Shown here in pieces: positions 25,991-36,791 of a stretch of 47,833 nucleotides of DNA (its first letter is position 1; every line of letters begins with the position of its first letter). Made by a program: the position numbers and the translations under genes. The notes beneath the pieces are model-generated. The model saw only the letters and a list, made by a program, of their open reading frames with translations. It did no database searches and was not told the DNA's origin. Source of the stretch: Salinarimonas soli (GTDB taxonomy: Bacteria; Pseudomonadota; Alphaproteobacteria; Rhizobiales; Beijerinckiaceae); the NCBI RefSeq assembly GCF_008386575.1, contig NZ_VUOA01000019.1, positions 421,145 to 468,977 on the forward strand. Direction: 5' to 3'.

Positions 25991-26845
25991 ATGGATGAAC
26001 CGGGACGTACCCTCCTGTCGCGGATCGAGGCGCTCCGGGACGACCTGACCCCCTCCGAGGCGCGCGTCGCCGACGTGGTTCTCGCCAGCCCGCACCGGGC
26101 CATCGAATGGTCGATCGGCGCGATGAGCACGGCGGCGGACGTGAGCGAGCCCACCGTGGCGCGGTTCTGCAAGTCGCTCGGCTTCTCGGGGCTCAAGGAG
26201 TTCAAGATCCAGCTCGCCCGCAGCCTCGGCGAGACGGTGGGGACGCCGTTCGTCCACCAGGACGTCACCCCCGACGACAGCGCCGGCGACGCGGCCCTCA
26301 AGGTGATCGGGCGGGCGGTCCACGCCCTGGAGGGGTTCGGAAGCCGTCTCGACAGCGGCGTCCTGAAGAGCGCGGCGGTGGCGATCACACGGGCTCGGCG
26401 GGTCGAGTTCTACGGGCAAGGCAATTCCGGCGTCGTGGCGCTCGACGCGCAGCACAAGTTCTTCCGCCTTGGGCTCGCGACGGCCGCCTACAGCGATCCC
26501 CACGTCCATGCCATGTCGGCGGCGCTGCTCGGCCCCGAGGACGTGGTCGTCGCGATCTCGGCGGGCGGGCGCACCCTCGACCTCATCCGCTCGGTGGAGA
26601 TCGCGAAGGCCGCGGGCGCCACGATCGTGGGCCTCACCACGCGCGGCTCGCCGCTCGCGCGCCATTGCGACCTCACGATCGCGACCGACGTGGAGGAGGA
26701 CGCGGACATCTATGCTCCCATGACCTCGCGCCTCGTGCACCTGACGGCCATCGACGTGCTCGCCGCCATCGAGGTGGGGCCGAAGCTCGCGGGTCATCTG
26801 GAACGCGCCAAGCAGAGCGTTCGTGAGAAACGTGCCGCCCGCTGA
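25991..26845 (+). CDS. hexR: RpiR-family transcriptional regulator, HexR-type
   Basis: A 284-residue regulator. The N-terminal HTH_6 domain (about 1-78) reads [20 protein letters not shown] then [32 protein letters not shown]. The C-terminal SIS sugar-phosphate-binding domain (about 128-255) has [20 protein letters not shown] and [15 protein letters not shown]. HexR proteins repress Entner-Doudoroff genes and are released by 2-keto-3-deoxy-6-phosphogluconate. Position directly upstream of zwf, with edd and eda nearby, supports that role. The ATG at 25991 is preferred to an upstream one because family homology begins there. No copy of the putative operator was found upstream of this gene. Confidence 0.88.
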   Translation: MDEPGRTLLSRIEALRDDLTPSEARVADVVLASPHRAIEWSIGAMSTAADVSEPTVARFCKSLGFSGLKEFKIQLARSLGETVGTPFVHQDVTPDDSAGDAALKVIGRAVHALEGFGSRLDSGVLKSAAVAITRARRVEFYGQGNSGVVALDAQHKFFRLGLATAAYSDPHVHAMSAALLGPEDVVVAISAGGRTLDLIRSVEIAKAAGATIVGLTTRGSPLARHCDLTIATDVEEDADIYAPMTSRLVHLTAIDVLAAIEVGPKLAGHLERAKQSVREKRAAR

Positions 26846-26870
26846 TATGCTCGTAAAACGATTGATTGAA

Positions 26871-26890
26871 AGCTACATCGTTTTGTATCA
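26871..26890 (+). promoter_or_regulatory. Putative HexR-type operator upstream of zwf
   Basis: AGCTACAT-N5-TTGTATCA carries the shared GCTAC-N7-TGTA core (GCTAC 26872-26876, TGTA 26884-26887). It lies between a possible -35 TTGATT (26862-26867) and -10 TATCAA (26886-26891), ideal for repression. A second inverted repeat AAAACGAT (26855-26862) / ATCGTTTT (26877-26884) overlaps it. Confidence 0.5.
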
Positions 26891-26983
26891 AATAGACGTG
26901 AGCGTTGCGGCGCTCATCCTCCCTGACTCGGGGCGCGGGCTCGGCACCGGTCGAACCTGCGCCCCATCTTTCAGAGACCCACG

Positions 26984-28474
26984 ATGATGGACCTCGAGCT
27001 GCCGGTCGTGCCGGAGCGGACCCCCGTTCCGACCTTCGATCTCGTCATCGCGGGGGCCAGCGGGGATCTCGCGCTGCGCAAGCTCTTTCCCGCCCTGGCC
27101 CATCGCGTCGCGGAGGGCGTGATCCCCCGCGACAGCCGGGTGATCGGCCTCGTGCGTTCCCACGATCCCGGCGACGGGCTGATGCGCACCGTGGAGGCCC
27201 GCCTGCAAGAGGAGGGCCTCAGCCGCGCCCAGGCCGAGGCCTTCATGCCCCACCTGGAATTCGTGCGCACCGACGTGACGAATCCCGAGAGCATGACGGC
27301 CCTGAACGAGCGTCTCGGGCCGCCGGACCGGGTGCGCGCCTTCTACCTCGCCACGCCGCCGCAGCTCTTCGCGCCCGCAAGCCGCGCCCTCGCCGGCGCG
27401 GGGCTCCTCGACGGCGAAGCGCGGCTGATCCTGGAAAAGCCCCTGGGCAAGGATCTCGCCTCCGCGAAGGCCATCAACGAGGCTGTGGCCGAGGTCCTGC
27501 CGGAGCGGCGCACCTACCGGATCGACCATTATCTCGGCAAGGAGACGGTGCAGAACCTCCTGGTCCTGCGCTTCGCCAACACCCTGTTCGAGCGCTCCTG
27601 GTCGCAGCGCGACATCGACCACGTCCAGATCACGGTGGCCGAGACCGTGGGGCTGGAGAAGCGGGCCGACTACTACGACGGCGTGGGCGCCCTGCGGGAC
27701 ATGGTGCAGAACCACGTCCTCCAGCTCCTGTGCCTGTTCGCCATCGAGCCGCCCAACACCCTCGACGCCGACGCGGTCCGCGACGAGAAGGTGCGGGTCC
27801 TGCGGGCGCTGCGCCCGATCCATGGCGCCGACGTCCTCCAGCGCACGGTGCGGGGCCAGTATGTCCGGGGCTCGTCGAACGGGCAGGCCGTGCCGGGCTA
27901 TGCCGAGGAGCTCGGCCGGGCGAGCGGCACCGAGACCTTCGCGGCCCTGCGCTGCGATCTCGACACCTGGCGCTGGGCCGGGGTTCCGATCTATCTGCGC
28001 ACGGGCAAGCGCATGGGCGCGCGCTATTCCGAGATCGCGGTCACCTTCAAGAGCGTGCCGCATTCGATCTTCGGCGGCGACCGGCGCGACGGCCTCGCCC
28101 CCAACCGCCTCGTGATCCGCCTCCAGCCCAATGACGGCGTGCAGATGCACCTCATGATGAAGGTGCCCGGCAGCGGCCGCCTGCAGCTCGTGCCCCGCAC
28201 CCTCGACCTGCGCTACGACACCGCCTTCAACGAGCGCACCCCCGACGCCTACGAGCGCCTCCTCACCGACGTGATCCGCGGCGACCAGACCCTGTTCATG
28301 CGCCGCGACGAGGTGGAGACCGCCTGGGGCTTCGTCGATCCCATCATCGGGGGCTGGCGTGACTATTACGCGACCCCGCATCGCTACCCCGCCGGAACCG
28401 CCGGCCCCTCGCAGGCGGTCGGCCTGATCGAGCGCGACGGCCGCAGCTGGTCCGAGCCGGAGCTGCGCGGATGA
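26984..28474 (+). CDS. zwf: Glucose-6-phosphate 1-dehydrogenase
   Basis: A 496-residue cytoplasmic enzyme oxidising glucose-6-phosphate to 6-phosphogluconolactone with NAD(P)+. It has the dinucleotide-binding GASGDLALRKLFPAL (about 24-38), LEKPLGKDL and the active-site signature RIDHYLGKETVQN (about 180-192), with the Lys and His that bind phosphate and act as base. YDGVGALRDMVQNH and IYLRTGKRM follow. Length is normal. The ATG at 26984 is followed immediately by another ATG, so the start is uncertain by one codon. The stop overlaps the pgl ATG (ATGA), giving tight coupling. Confidence 0.95.
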   Translation: MMDLELPVVPERTPVPTFDLVIAGASGDLALRKLFPALAHRVAEGVIPRDSRVIGLVRSHDPGDGLMRTVEARLQEEGLSRAQAEAFMPHLEFVRTDVTNPESMTALNERLGPPDRVRAFYLATPPQLFAPASRALAGAGLLDGEARLILEKPLGKDLASAKAINEAVAEVLPERRTYRIDHYLGKETVQNLLVLRFANTLFERSWSQRDIDHVQITVAETVGLEKRADYYDGVGALRDMVQNHVLQLLCLFAIEPPNTLDADAVRDEKVRVLRALRPIHGADVLQRTVRGQYVRGSSNGQAVPGYAEELGRASGTETFAALRCDLDTWRWAGVPIYLRTGKRMGARYSEIAVTFKSVPHSIFGGDRRDGLAPNRLVIRLQPNDGVQMHLMMKVPGSGRLQLVPRTLDLRYDTAFNERTPDAYERLLTDVIRGDQTLFMRRDEVETAWGFVDPIIGGWRDYYATPHRYPAGTAGPSQAVGLIERDGRSWSEPELRG

Positions 28475-29157
28475 GCGCCCGCATCGCGGTCCGGCGTTTC
28501 CCCTCGATCGAGGAGGCCTCCGCCCAGCTCGCGGAGGACGTGGCGGACGAGCTCCGGCGCGTGCTCGCGCGGGCGGGGGAGGCCACGCTGGCGGTGCCCG
28601 GCGGCACCACCCCGGTCCCGTTCCTTGAGCGTCTCGGCGCCCAGGGCCTCCCCTGGGAGCGCGTTCTCGTCCTGCCCACCGACGAGCGCTGCGTGCCCCC
28701 CGACCATCCCCGGTCGAACGAGCGGATGATCCGCGCCGCGCTCGCGCCGGTTCGCGAGGGCCGCGCCCGATTCATGCCCCTGAGGACTGAGGACCCCGAC
28801 CCGGCGGCCGCCGCGCGGGTCCTGTCGGGCGCGATGGCGGGCCGGGGGCCGATCGACGTCTGCGTGAGCGGGATGGGCGAGGACGCGCACGTGGCCTCGC
28901 TCTTCCCAGGCCATCCCGCCCTGTCGGGGGACGGGGAGGGGGCGCCCGTCGTGGTGGCCCGGCCGGATGGGCTCGATGCGCGGCTGAGCCTCGGGCCTTC
29001 CCTGCTCGCTGGGGCCCGCATGCGGGCCCTGCTCATCGCGGGCCTTGCCAAGTGGGCCGTGCTGCACGAGGCGCTGGAAAGCGAAAACCGGTCGCGCTAC
29101 CCGGTCCGCGTGCTGTTCGGGGCTCCCGGGTCTCTTAAGGTTTATTCTGCAACCTAG
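28471..29157 (+). CDS. pgl: 6-phosphogluconolactonase
   Basis: A 228-residue NagB/RpiA-fold enzyme hydrolysing 6-phosphogluconolactone. Motifs are VPGGTTPVPFLERL (about 43-56, phosphate binding), VLPTDERCVPPDHPRSNERM (about 67-86) and VSGMGEDAHVASLFPGHPAL (about 130-150), with the catalytic His and Asp. Length is normal for the DevB-type enzyme. It overlaps zwf by 4 bp and completes the first two steps toward 6-phosphogluconate, the substrate of Edd encoded 5 kb downstream. Confidence 0.93.
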   Translation: MSARIAVRRFPSIEEASAQLAEDVADELRRVLARAGEATLAVPGGTTPVPFLERLGAQGLPWERVLVLPTDERCVPPDHPRSNERMIRAALAPVREGRARFMPLRTEDPDPAAAARVLSGAMAGRGPIDVCVSGMGEDAHVASLFPGHPALSGDGEGAPVVVARPDGLDARLSLGPSLLAGARMRALLIAGLAKWAVLHEALESENRSRYPVRVLFGAPGSLKVYSAT

Positions 29158-29161
29158 CGTC

Positions 29162-29191
29162 TTGACGCAATTGTCGCGCGACCTCGATAAA
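29162..29191 (+). promoter_or_regulatory. Possible promoter of the Afu-like importer operon
   Basis: TTGACG (29162-29167) and GATAAA (29186-29191) are spaced 18 bp. The long palindrome at 29241-29262 would then lie about 45-65 bp downstream of the transcription start, where a bound repressor could block elongation. Other promoters nearer the palindrome cannot be excluded. Confidence 0.35.
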
Positions 29192-29240
29192 AGGCCGTGC
29201 TAATTGCGAAAAGCCTTGCCGCAAGGGAGCCGATGTCATA

Positions 29241-29262
29241 GAGCTACATAAAAATGTAGCTC
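29241..29262 (+). promoter_or_regulatory. Palindromic operator upstream of the Afu-like importer
   Basis: Perfect 9-bp arms GAGCTACAT (29241-29249) and ATGTAGCTC (29254-29262) are separated by AAAA. This is the best copy of the GCTAC-N7-TGTA motif also found before zwf and edd. It lies 67 bp upstream of the binding-protein ATG. Its form suits a dimeric regulator such as the adjacent HexR-type protein; binding is inferred. Confidence 0.65.
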
Positions 29263-29329
29263 AACACCCTAACCTTCCCGGTCAGGGCAAGGACGGGCAC
29301 TGTCGAGGAAACGAGGAGGAACTCAAACG

Positions 29330-30358
29330 ATGCGTATGTTGGTGATTGGCGGTCTGGCCGCGGCGATGATGGCGGGCGTGTCGGCCCCCGCGGCCGCTCA
29401 AGGGACGCTCAACCTGTATTGCTCCGTGCAGGTGGAGTGGTGCCAGGCGGTCGCGACGAACTTCCAGCGCGACACCGGGATCCGGGTCAACATGACCCAG
29501 AAGGGCTCGGGCGAGACGCTCGCGCAGATCCGCGCCGAGGCGCAGAACCCGAAGGGCGACGTGTGGTTCGGCGGCACGGGTGATCCGCACCTGATCGTGG
29601 CCGAGGAAGGCCTGAGCGAGGCCTATCAGTCGCCGCGCAACAAGGAGCTTCAGGACTGGGCGCTCAAGCAGTACGAGGCCGCCAAGGGCCGCTCCGTCGG
29701 CGTCTATTCGGGCGCTGTGGGCTTCGGCTACAACAAGGAGCTGCTCGGCAAGAAGAAGATCGCGGCGCCCGCGTGCTGGGCCGACCTCGTGAAGCCCGAG
29801 TACAAGGGCGAGATCCAGGTCGCGAACCCGAACTCCTCCGGCACCGCCTACGTGATCATCGCCACGCTCGTCCAGCTCATGGGCGAGGAGAAGGCCTTCG
29901 ATTACCTCAAGAGCCTGAACGCGAACGTGAACGCCTATGCGCGCTCGGGCACCGGCCCGATCAAGGCGGTGGCGCGCGGCGAGACGGGCGTCTCCCTGTC
30001 GTTCATGCAGGACGCAGCGACCGAGGTGACCGCCGGCTTCCCCGTGGGCTACAACGCGCCGTGCGAGGGCACCGGTTACGAGATCGGCTCCGTCTCGATC
30101 ATCAAGGGCGGCCGCAACACGGACAACGCCAAGAAGTTCGTCGACTGGGCCCTGAGCCCCGAGGCTCAGAAGATCGGCTACGAGGTCGCCAAGCAGTACC
30201 ACATGCCCTCGAACAAGAGCGCGCCTCTTCCCCCCGGCGGCCCCGACTTGACCAAGATGAAGCTCGTGAATTACGACTTCAACAAGTACGGTCAGGCCTC
30301 CGAGCGCAAGCGCCTCCTCGAGCGCTGGGACCGCGAGATCGGCTCGCTCCCCCGCTGA
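29330..30358 (+). CDS. Afu-like ABC importer periplasmic binding protein
   Basis: A 342-residue type-2 binding protein with a signal peptide (about 1-23, cleavage after AAA-Q). The mature N terminus LNLYCSVQVEWCQAVATNF has two cysteines likely to form a disulfide, then NMTQKGSGETLAQIRAE, DVWFGGTGDPH and NPNSSGTAYVI. This would be annotated ferric iron-binding, but no iron-binding tyrosine pair is evident. The length, cysteine pair and overall pattern recall AfuA of Actinobacillus, which binds hexose phosphates. Position between pgl and edd, with the shared operator, favours a sugar phosphate or related acid as ligand. GGAGGAA lies 8 nt before the ATG. Confidence 0.85.
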   Translation: MRMLVIGGLAAAMMAGVSAPAAAQGTLNLYCSVQVEWCQAVATNFQRDTGIRVNMTQKGSGETLAQIRAEAQNPKGDVWFGGTGDPHLIVAEEGLSEAYQSPRNKELQDWALKQYEAAKGRSVGVYSGAVGFGYNKELLGKKKIAAPACWADLVKPEYKGEIQVANPNSSGTAYVIIATLVQLMGEEKAFDYLKSLNANVNAYARSGTGPIKAVARGETGVSLSFMQDAATEVTAGFPVGYNAPCEGTGYEIGSVSIIKGGRNTDNAKKFVDWALSPEAQKIGYEVAKQYHMPSNKSAPLPPGGPDLTKMKLVNYDFNKYGQASERKRLLERWDREIGSLPR

Positions 30359-30386
30359 CGCACGGGACCGCATGACGGTCTAAGGT

Positions 30387-30412
30387 CAGCCGTCGCCCGT
30401 GGGCGGCGGCTG
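30387..30412 (+). terminator. Intergenic hairpin after the Afu-like binding protein gene
   Basis: CAGCCGTCGCCC (30387-30398) pairs with GGGCGGCGGCTG (30401-30412) with one G-U position. No U-run follows. It probably stabilises the upstream mRNA or reduces readthrough into the permease, raising binding-protein levels. Confidence 0.5.
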
Positions 30413-30441
30413 GTTCCTATCCAGCATCACGCGAGTTCGCC

Positions 30442-32655
30442 ATGAAACGAATCGACCCCGCCGTCGCCTGGTGGTTTGTCGCGGCGGTGGGCCTGTGCCT
30501 GCTGCCCTGGTACATGGTCCAGGACGGGTTCCTGAGCGCCCTCCCGGCCTTCGGCACGGGCGATCCCGAGGCGGCGTCCGCCGCCGTCCAGGTCTTCTCG
30601 CGGGGCCGCTGGTGGTTCCTGCCCATGTTCGCCGCCCTCGCCATCGGCGCGGCGGGCTTCCTCTCGGCACGGCGCGAGACGCGTGCGATCGCCTTCATCG
30701 CCGGCGGTGCCCTCGGGGTCGCGGGTCTCGTCCTCCAGGCCTGGTTCATCGGCCTGCGGGGCTGGACCTACCCCTGGCTTGTGGCCCTGTTCGGCGAACT
30801 CGGCGACCGGCAGTTCGGCGTCGGCGTCGGCGGCGCCCTCGCCTTCGGAGGCTTCCTCCTGCTCCTCACGGAAGGGCTCGCGGTCCGCGGCTATTTCGGC
30901 GGCGACCGCTTCGTCTCGGGGGCGGTGGGCGTCCTCACCGCCTGCATCGCCCTCTTCACCATCTGGCCTGTGGCGATCATGCTGGGGCAGAGCCTCACGG
31001 CCTCCGCCGACCAGACGCTCCTGACCTCCTTCCTTCAGCGCTTCGCCACAGGCAAGAACTGGGGCCTGGCCTGCCTGTCCGGCGGCGGCTCCTGCGGCGT
31101 GGCCTGGAACACGCTGGCCCTTGCCACCGCGACCGCGACCTCCTGCACGGTGCTTGGCCTCGCCTTCGCGCTCATCACGGTGCGCACGGGCTTTCGCTAC
31201 AAGAAGTTCCTGCGCCTGCTCACGATCCTCCCGATTATCACGCCCTCCTTCGTCGTGGGCCTCGGCCTGATCCTCATCTTCGGGCGCTCAGGGATCGTGA
31301 ACCAGCTCGTCGAGTCGGTGACCGGCGCCAATATGGGCCGCTGGATCTACGGCTTCGGCGGCGTCTGGCTCGCCCAGACCTTCAGCTTCACGCCCACCGC
31401 CTTCCTGGTGCTGATCGGCGTCGTCGAGGGCCTCTCCCCCACCATGGAGGAGGCGTCCCAGACCCTGCGCGCCTCGCGCATGCGCACCTTCAAGAAGGTG
31501 ACGCTCCCGCTGATGATGCCGGGCCTCGCCAACGCCTTCCTGGTCTGCTTCGTCGAGAGCCTCGCGGATTTCGGCAACCCGATCATCCTCGGTGGCTCGT
31601 TCGGCGTGCTCTCCACGGAGATCTTCTTCGCGGTGGTGGGCGCGCAATCCGACTTCGGCCGCGCCGCGACGCTGGGCCTGATCCTGCTCGGCTTCGCCGC
31701 CACCACCTTCTTCCTCCAGCGGCGGATCGTCGGGACGAAGTCCTACGTGTCCATGTCGGGCAAGGGCGACACGGGCCTCGCCCAGCCCTTGCCCCGCCCG
31801 GTGCGCACCTTCGCCTTCGCGGTGGCGATCCCGTGGTCGATCCTCACAGTGACCGTCTACCTGCTCGCCCTCATGGGCGGCTTCGTGAAGGTGTGGGGAC
31901 GCGACTGGACGCCGACGCTCTCGCATTTCGGCCGCGCCTTCGCGATCGAATGGGGGCCGGGCGGCATCATCTGGGCCGGCGGCGCGTGGAACTCCCTGTT
32001 CACGACGATCAAGCTCGCCGCCATCGGGGCGCCGATCACCGCGATCATCGGGCTGCTCGCCGCCTGGATCTTCTCGCGCAAGAACTTCGCCGGCCGCGGG
32101 ATCCTCGAATTCGCCCTGATGCTCACCTTCTGCGTGCCGGGCACCGTCATCGGCGTCGCCTACATCCTGACCTACAACATCCCGCCCCTCGAGATCACGG
32201 GCACGGCGACGATCCTCGTGATCTGCTTCGTGTTCCGCAACCTGCCCGTGGGCGTGCGCTCGGGCGTCGCGGCGCTGAGCCAGCTCGACAAGAGCCTCGA
32301 CGAGGCCTCGGTCATGCTGCGCGCCTCGTCCTTCCGGACGCTCACGAAGGTCGTGCTGCCCCTCATCAAGCCCGCCATCGTCACCGCGCTCGTCTATTCC
32401 TTCGTGCGCGCCATGACGACGGTGAGCGCCGTGATCTTCCTGGTCTCGGCCGAGTACGAGATGGCCACGGTCTTCATCATCAACCGCTCGATCAACGGCG
32501 ATTACGGGCTCGCGATCGCCTATTCGGCCGTCCTCATCGTCCTGATGATGGCCGTGATCGGGCTCATCCAGCTGGGCGTGGGCGAGCGGCGCCTGGGCCG
32601 CCGCAAGGCGCTCGCCCCCACTCCCGTCCTCAAGCCGGCGCAGGAAATGCCATGA
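30442..32655 (+). CDS. Afu/Fbp-type ABC importer fused permease
   Basis: A 737-residue permease with two joined transport domains plus an N-terminal extension of about 160 residues with extra membrane helices (AWWFVAAVGLCLLPWYMV, WWFLPMFAALAIGAAGFL, GVAGLVLQAWFIGL and others). EAA loops are SPTMEEASQTLRASRMRTFKKVTLPLMMPG (about 332-361) and KSLDEASVMLRASSFRTLTKVVLPLIKPA (about 617-645). AfuB-type permeases share this large fused form. It overlaps the ATPase gene by 4 bp (ATGA). Confidence 0.9.
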   Translation: MKRIDPAVAWWFVAAVGLCLLPWYMVQDGFLSALPAFGTGDPEAASAAVQVFSRGRWWFLPMFAALAIGAAGFLSARRETRAIAFIAGGALGVAGLVLQAWFIGLRGWTYPWLVALFGELGDRQFGVGVGGALAFGGFLLLLTEGLAVRGYFGGDRFVSGAVGVLTACIALFTIWPVAIMLGQSLTASADQTLLTSFLQRFATGKNWGLACLSGGGSCGVAWNTLALATATATSCTVLGLAFALITVRTGFRYKKFLRLLTILPIITPSFVVGLGLILIFGRSGIVNQLVESVTGANMGRWIYGFGGVWLAQTFSFTPTAFLVLIGVVEGLSPTMEEASQTLRASRMRTFKKVTLPLMMPGLANAFLVCFVESLADFGNPIILGGSFGVLSTEIFFAVVGAQSDFGRAATLGLILLGFAATTFFLQRRIVGTKSYVSMSGKGDTGLAQPLPRPVRTFAFAVAIPWSILTVTVYLLALMGGFVKVWGRDWTPTLSHFGRAFAIEWGPGGIIWAGGAWNSLFTTIKLAAIGAPITAIIGLLAAWIFSRKNFAGRGILEFALMLTFCVPGTVIGVAYILTYNIPPLEITGTATILVICFVFRNLPVGVRSGVAALSQLDKSLDEASVMLRASSFRTLTKVVLPLIKPAIVTALVYSFVRAMTTVSAVIFLVSAEYEMATVFIINRSINGDYGLAIAYSAVLIVLMMAVIGLIQLGVGERRLGRRKALAPTPVLKPAQEMP

Positions 32656-33722
32656 GCCAGACCAAGAAAGCCGCGGACGTCGTTCTCCAGGGCGTGACCA
32701 AGCGCTACGGCGCGGTCACCGCCGTGAAGCCGCTCAACCTGCACATCAAGGCCGGCAACCTCGTCACCCTGCTGGGGCCCTCGGGCTGCGGCAAGACCAC
32801 GTTGCTGCGCATGATCGCGGGCCTGGAGCGCGTCACCGAGGGGCGTCTCCTCATCGGCGGGCGCGACGTCACCGACATGTCGGCGGGCGAGCGCAACGTC
32901 TCGATGGTGTTCCAGTCCTACGCCCTGTTCCCGCACATGAGCGTGCGCGAGAACGTGGCCTACGGGCTGATCTCCGGTGGCGTGGCGCGGCGCGAGGCCC
33001 TGGAGAAGGCGGAAGGCGCGCTCGCCACCGTGGGCCTCAAGGGCTTCGGCGACCGCCTGCCATCCGAGATGTCGGGCGGCCAGCAGCAGCGCGTGGCCGT
33101 GGCCCGCGCCCTGGTGCTCGAGCCCGACGTGCTGCTCTTCGACGAGCCCCTGTCGAACCTCGACGCGCGTCTGCGCCGCTCGATGCGCGAGGAGATCCGC
33201 GCCCTGCAGCAGCGCCTAGGCCTCACCGTGGTCTACGTCACCCACGACCAGAGCGAGGCGCTCGCGGTCTCCGACCAGATCGTGGTGATGCGCAACGCCG
33301 AGATCGCCCAGGCGGGCTCGCCGCGCGAGCTCTACGAGGCGCCCGAGAACGTGTTCGTGGCCACCTTCATGGGCGAGGCCAACCACGTGAAGGGCGTCCT
33401 GCGCGACGCCTCGCCCGGCGAGGGCATGGTGCAGCTCGGCGACCTCGCCATCCGCCTGCCCCACAAGGGGCTCAGCGAGGGCGAGGTCGACGTGGTGATC
33501 CGCCCCGAGGCGATCATGCTCACGGAAGCGGGCGCGGGCGGCGTGCTCACGGGCACCGTCGCGACGGCCACCTATATGGGGGCTCACGCCGAGTACAACC
33601 TCGACACGCAGGTCGGCCGGCTCTTTGCCATCGCCCCCGAGGCCACGCGCCTGCGCCGGCCCGGCGAGCAGGTGGGCGTGCGCCTCGCCGACCACGGCGT
33701 CTTCGCGGTCCGCGCCGGCTGA
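32652..33722 (+). CDS. Afu/Fbp-type ABC importer ATPase
   Basis: A 356-residue ATPase with Walker A GPSGCGKTT (about 39-47), VFQSYALFPHMSVRENVAYG, signature MSGGQQQR, Walker B VLLFDEPLSNLD and VTHDQSEA. The TOBE domain (about 240-356) contains VVIRPEAIMLTEAG. Its start codon overlaps the permease stop. It energises the importer that lies inside the Entner-Doudoroff gene group. Confidence 0.92.
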   Translation: MSQTKKAADVVLQGVTKRYGAVTAVKPLNLHIKAGNLVTLLGPSGCGKTTLLRMIAGLERVTEGRLLIGGRDVTDMSAGERNVSMVFQSYALFPHMSVRENVAYGLISGGVARREALEKAEGALATVGLKGFGDRLPSEMSGGQQQRVAVARALVLEPDVLLFDEPLSNLDARLRRSMREEIRALQQRLGLTVVYVTHDQSEALAVSDQIVVMRNAEIAQAGSPRELYEAPENVFVATFMGEANHVKGVLRDASPGEGMVQLGDLAIRLPHKGLSEGEVDVVIRPEAIMLTEAGAGGVLTGTVATATYMGAHAEYNLDTQVGRLFAIAPEATRLRRPGEQVGVRLADHGVFAVRAG

Positions 33723-33743
33723 GGGCCCGCCGCATCGACGACA

Positions 33744-33777
33744 GGGCTCCGCCCGGCCGCCAGGTCGGGCGGAGCCC
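33744..33777 (+). terminator. Hairpin at the end of the importer operon
   Basis: The 12-bp perfect arms GGGCTCCGCCCG and CGGGCGGAGCCC are separated by a 10-nt loop, starting 21 bp after the ATPase stop. The strong stem and position suggest a terminator or 3'-end stabiliser, although no U-run follows. Confidence 0.6.
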
Positions 33778-33860
33778 CATGCCGTGCCTTTGCGGGGGGC
33801 GGCTCCGGCAGGATCGGCGGGTCGGCGCGACGGGATGGACCTGAAACGGGCTTGTAAGCG

Positions 33861-33880
33861 TGCTACGGATTGATGTAGTG
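33861..33880 (+). promoter_or_regulatory. Putative HexR-type operator upstream of edd
   Basis: TGCTACGG-N5-TGTAGTG carries the GCTAC-N7-TGTA core at the same spacing as the sites before zwf and the importer (GCTAC 33862-33866, TGTA 33874-33877). It lies 80 bp upstream of the edd ATG. An overlapping inverted repeat TGATGT/ACATCA spans 33871-33891. Confidence 0.5.
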
Positions 33881-33960
33881 TAATCACATCAAGGCCGGGC
33901 GATGCCTGCCCGCCGTCCCGACAGCCGCCGGCCTTCCTGCCGGCCCACCGGACACCTGCC

Positions 33961-35784
<1,824 letters not shown>

Positions 35785-35788
35785 TCCC

Positions 35789-36418
35789 ATGACCGCACCC
35801 ATCGACCTCGCCGGCCTTCTCACGCGCACCCGCATCGTCCCCGTGCTCGTGGTGGACGACCTCTCCAGCGCCGTGCCGCTCGCGCGCGCCCTCGTGAAGG
35901 GCGGCCTGCCGGTGCTGGAGATCACCATGCGCACGCCGATCGCCCTCGACGTCGTGCGTGCCATGAGCGCAGAGGTGGAGGGCGCGGTGGTGGGCGTCGG
36001 CACGGTGCTGACGCCGGCCCAGCTCGCCGAGGCCGAGGCCGCGGGCGCCGCTTTCGCGGTCGCCCCCGGCGCCACCGACCGGCTCCTCGACGCGGCGGGC
36101 GCGGTGCCGCTCCTGCCGGGCGCCGCGACGCCATCCGAAAGCATGCGCCTCCTGGAGCGGGGCTATACGCTGCAGAAGTTCTTCCCCGCGGAGCCGAGCG
36201 GGGGCGCGGCCTATCTCGGGGCGCTCGCCTCGCCGCTGCCGCAGGTGCGCTTCTGCCCCACCGGCGGCATCACGGCCGAGACGGCGGGCGACTACCTGCG
36301 CCTGCGCAACGTGGCGGCGGTCGGGGGCTCGTGGATGGCGCCCGCGCGCCTCGTCTCCACCGCCGACTGGTTCGGCATCGAGCGCCTCGCCCGTCAGGCG
36401 GTGCACGCGCTGGGATAG
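35789..36418 (+). CDS. eda: 2-keto-3-deoxy-6-phosphogluconate aldolase
   Basis: A 209-residue class I aldolase splitting KDPG into pyruvate and glyceraldehyde-3-phosphate. It has the catalytic Glu in VLEITMRTP (about 44-52), [11 protein letters not shown], the Schiff-base Lys in [10 protein letters not shown] (about 129-138) and the phosphate-binding [10 protein letters not shown]. Start is the ATG four bases after the edd stop. With zwf, pgl and edd it completes the Entner-Doudoroff route in this window. Confidence 0.94.
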   Translation: MTAPIDLAGLLTRTRIVPVLVVDDLSSAVPLARALVKGGLPVLEITMRTPIALDVVRAMSAEVEGAVVGVGTVLTPAQLAEAEAAGAAFAVAPGATDRLLDAAGAVPLLPGAATPSESMRLLERGYTLQKFFPAEPSGGAAYLGALASPLPQVRFCPTGGITAETAGDYLRLRNVAAVGGSWMAPARLVSTADWFGIERLARQAVHALG

Positions 36419-36791
36419 GGCAGGGGCGGAGCGGTGCGCCTTTCCCACCTTCTAACCTCGTCCTGAGGTGCCCTGCGCAGCCCGGCCTCGAAGGGCGCTC
36501 CAGGGATCTTCCCCCGGCTGTGGCGGCGTCCTGCGTGCTTCGAGACGGCCTGCTTCGCAGGCCTCCTCAGCATGAGGGGGAGATATCTGGACAAGCGCGA
36601 TACCCCCTCACCCCCGGCCCCTCTCCCCATGGGAGAGGGGAGCCACCCGAGACTTCATTCGGGGGAGCCTCGACGGGCGCTCCAGCGGTCTCAAGACGGC
36701 TGTGGCAAGCACCCTGCGTGCTTCGAGCCCCCCTTCGCAGGGCGCTTCAGCATGGGGACGGGAGGACGGCCCGTCGCTCCGGGCCGGGCCC
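36419..36791. repeat. Gene-free region of REP-like repeats
   Basis: This 373-bp gap between convergent eda and mucR is filled with repeat fragments. A hairpin GGCCTGC-TTC-GCAGGCC is at 36547-36563, followed by CCTCAGCATGAGG. CCCCTCACC is followed by CCCCTCTCCC/GGGAGAGGGG arms (36618-36640), as in the cluster at 4-170. Two partial copies of a CTTCGAG...CTTCGCAGG motif lie near 36.54 and 36.72 kb. These look like dispersed intergenic repeats; no gene is seen. Confidence 0.6.

Noticed and set aside
28344-29067. Minus-strand frames opposite pgl
   Set aside because: They are shadows of the pgl coding sequence, with no start signals or domains.
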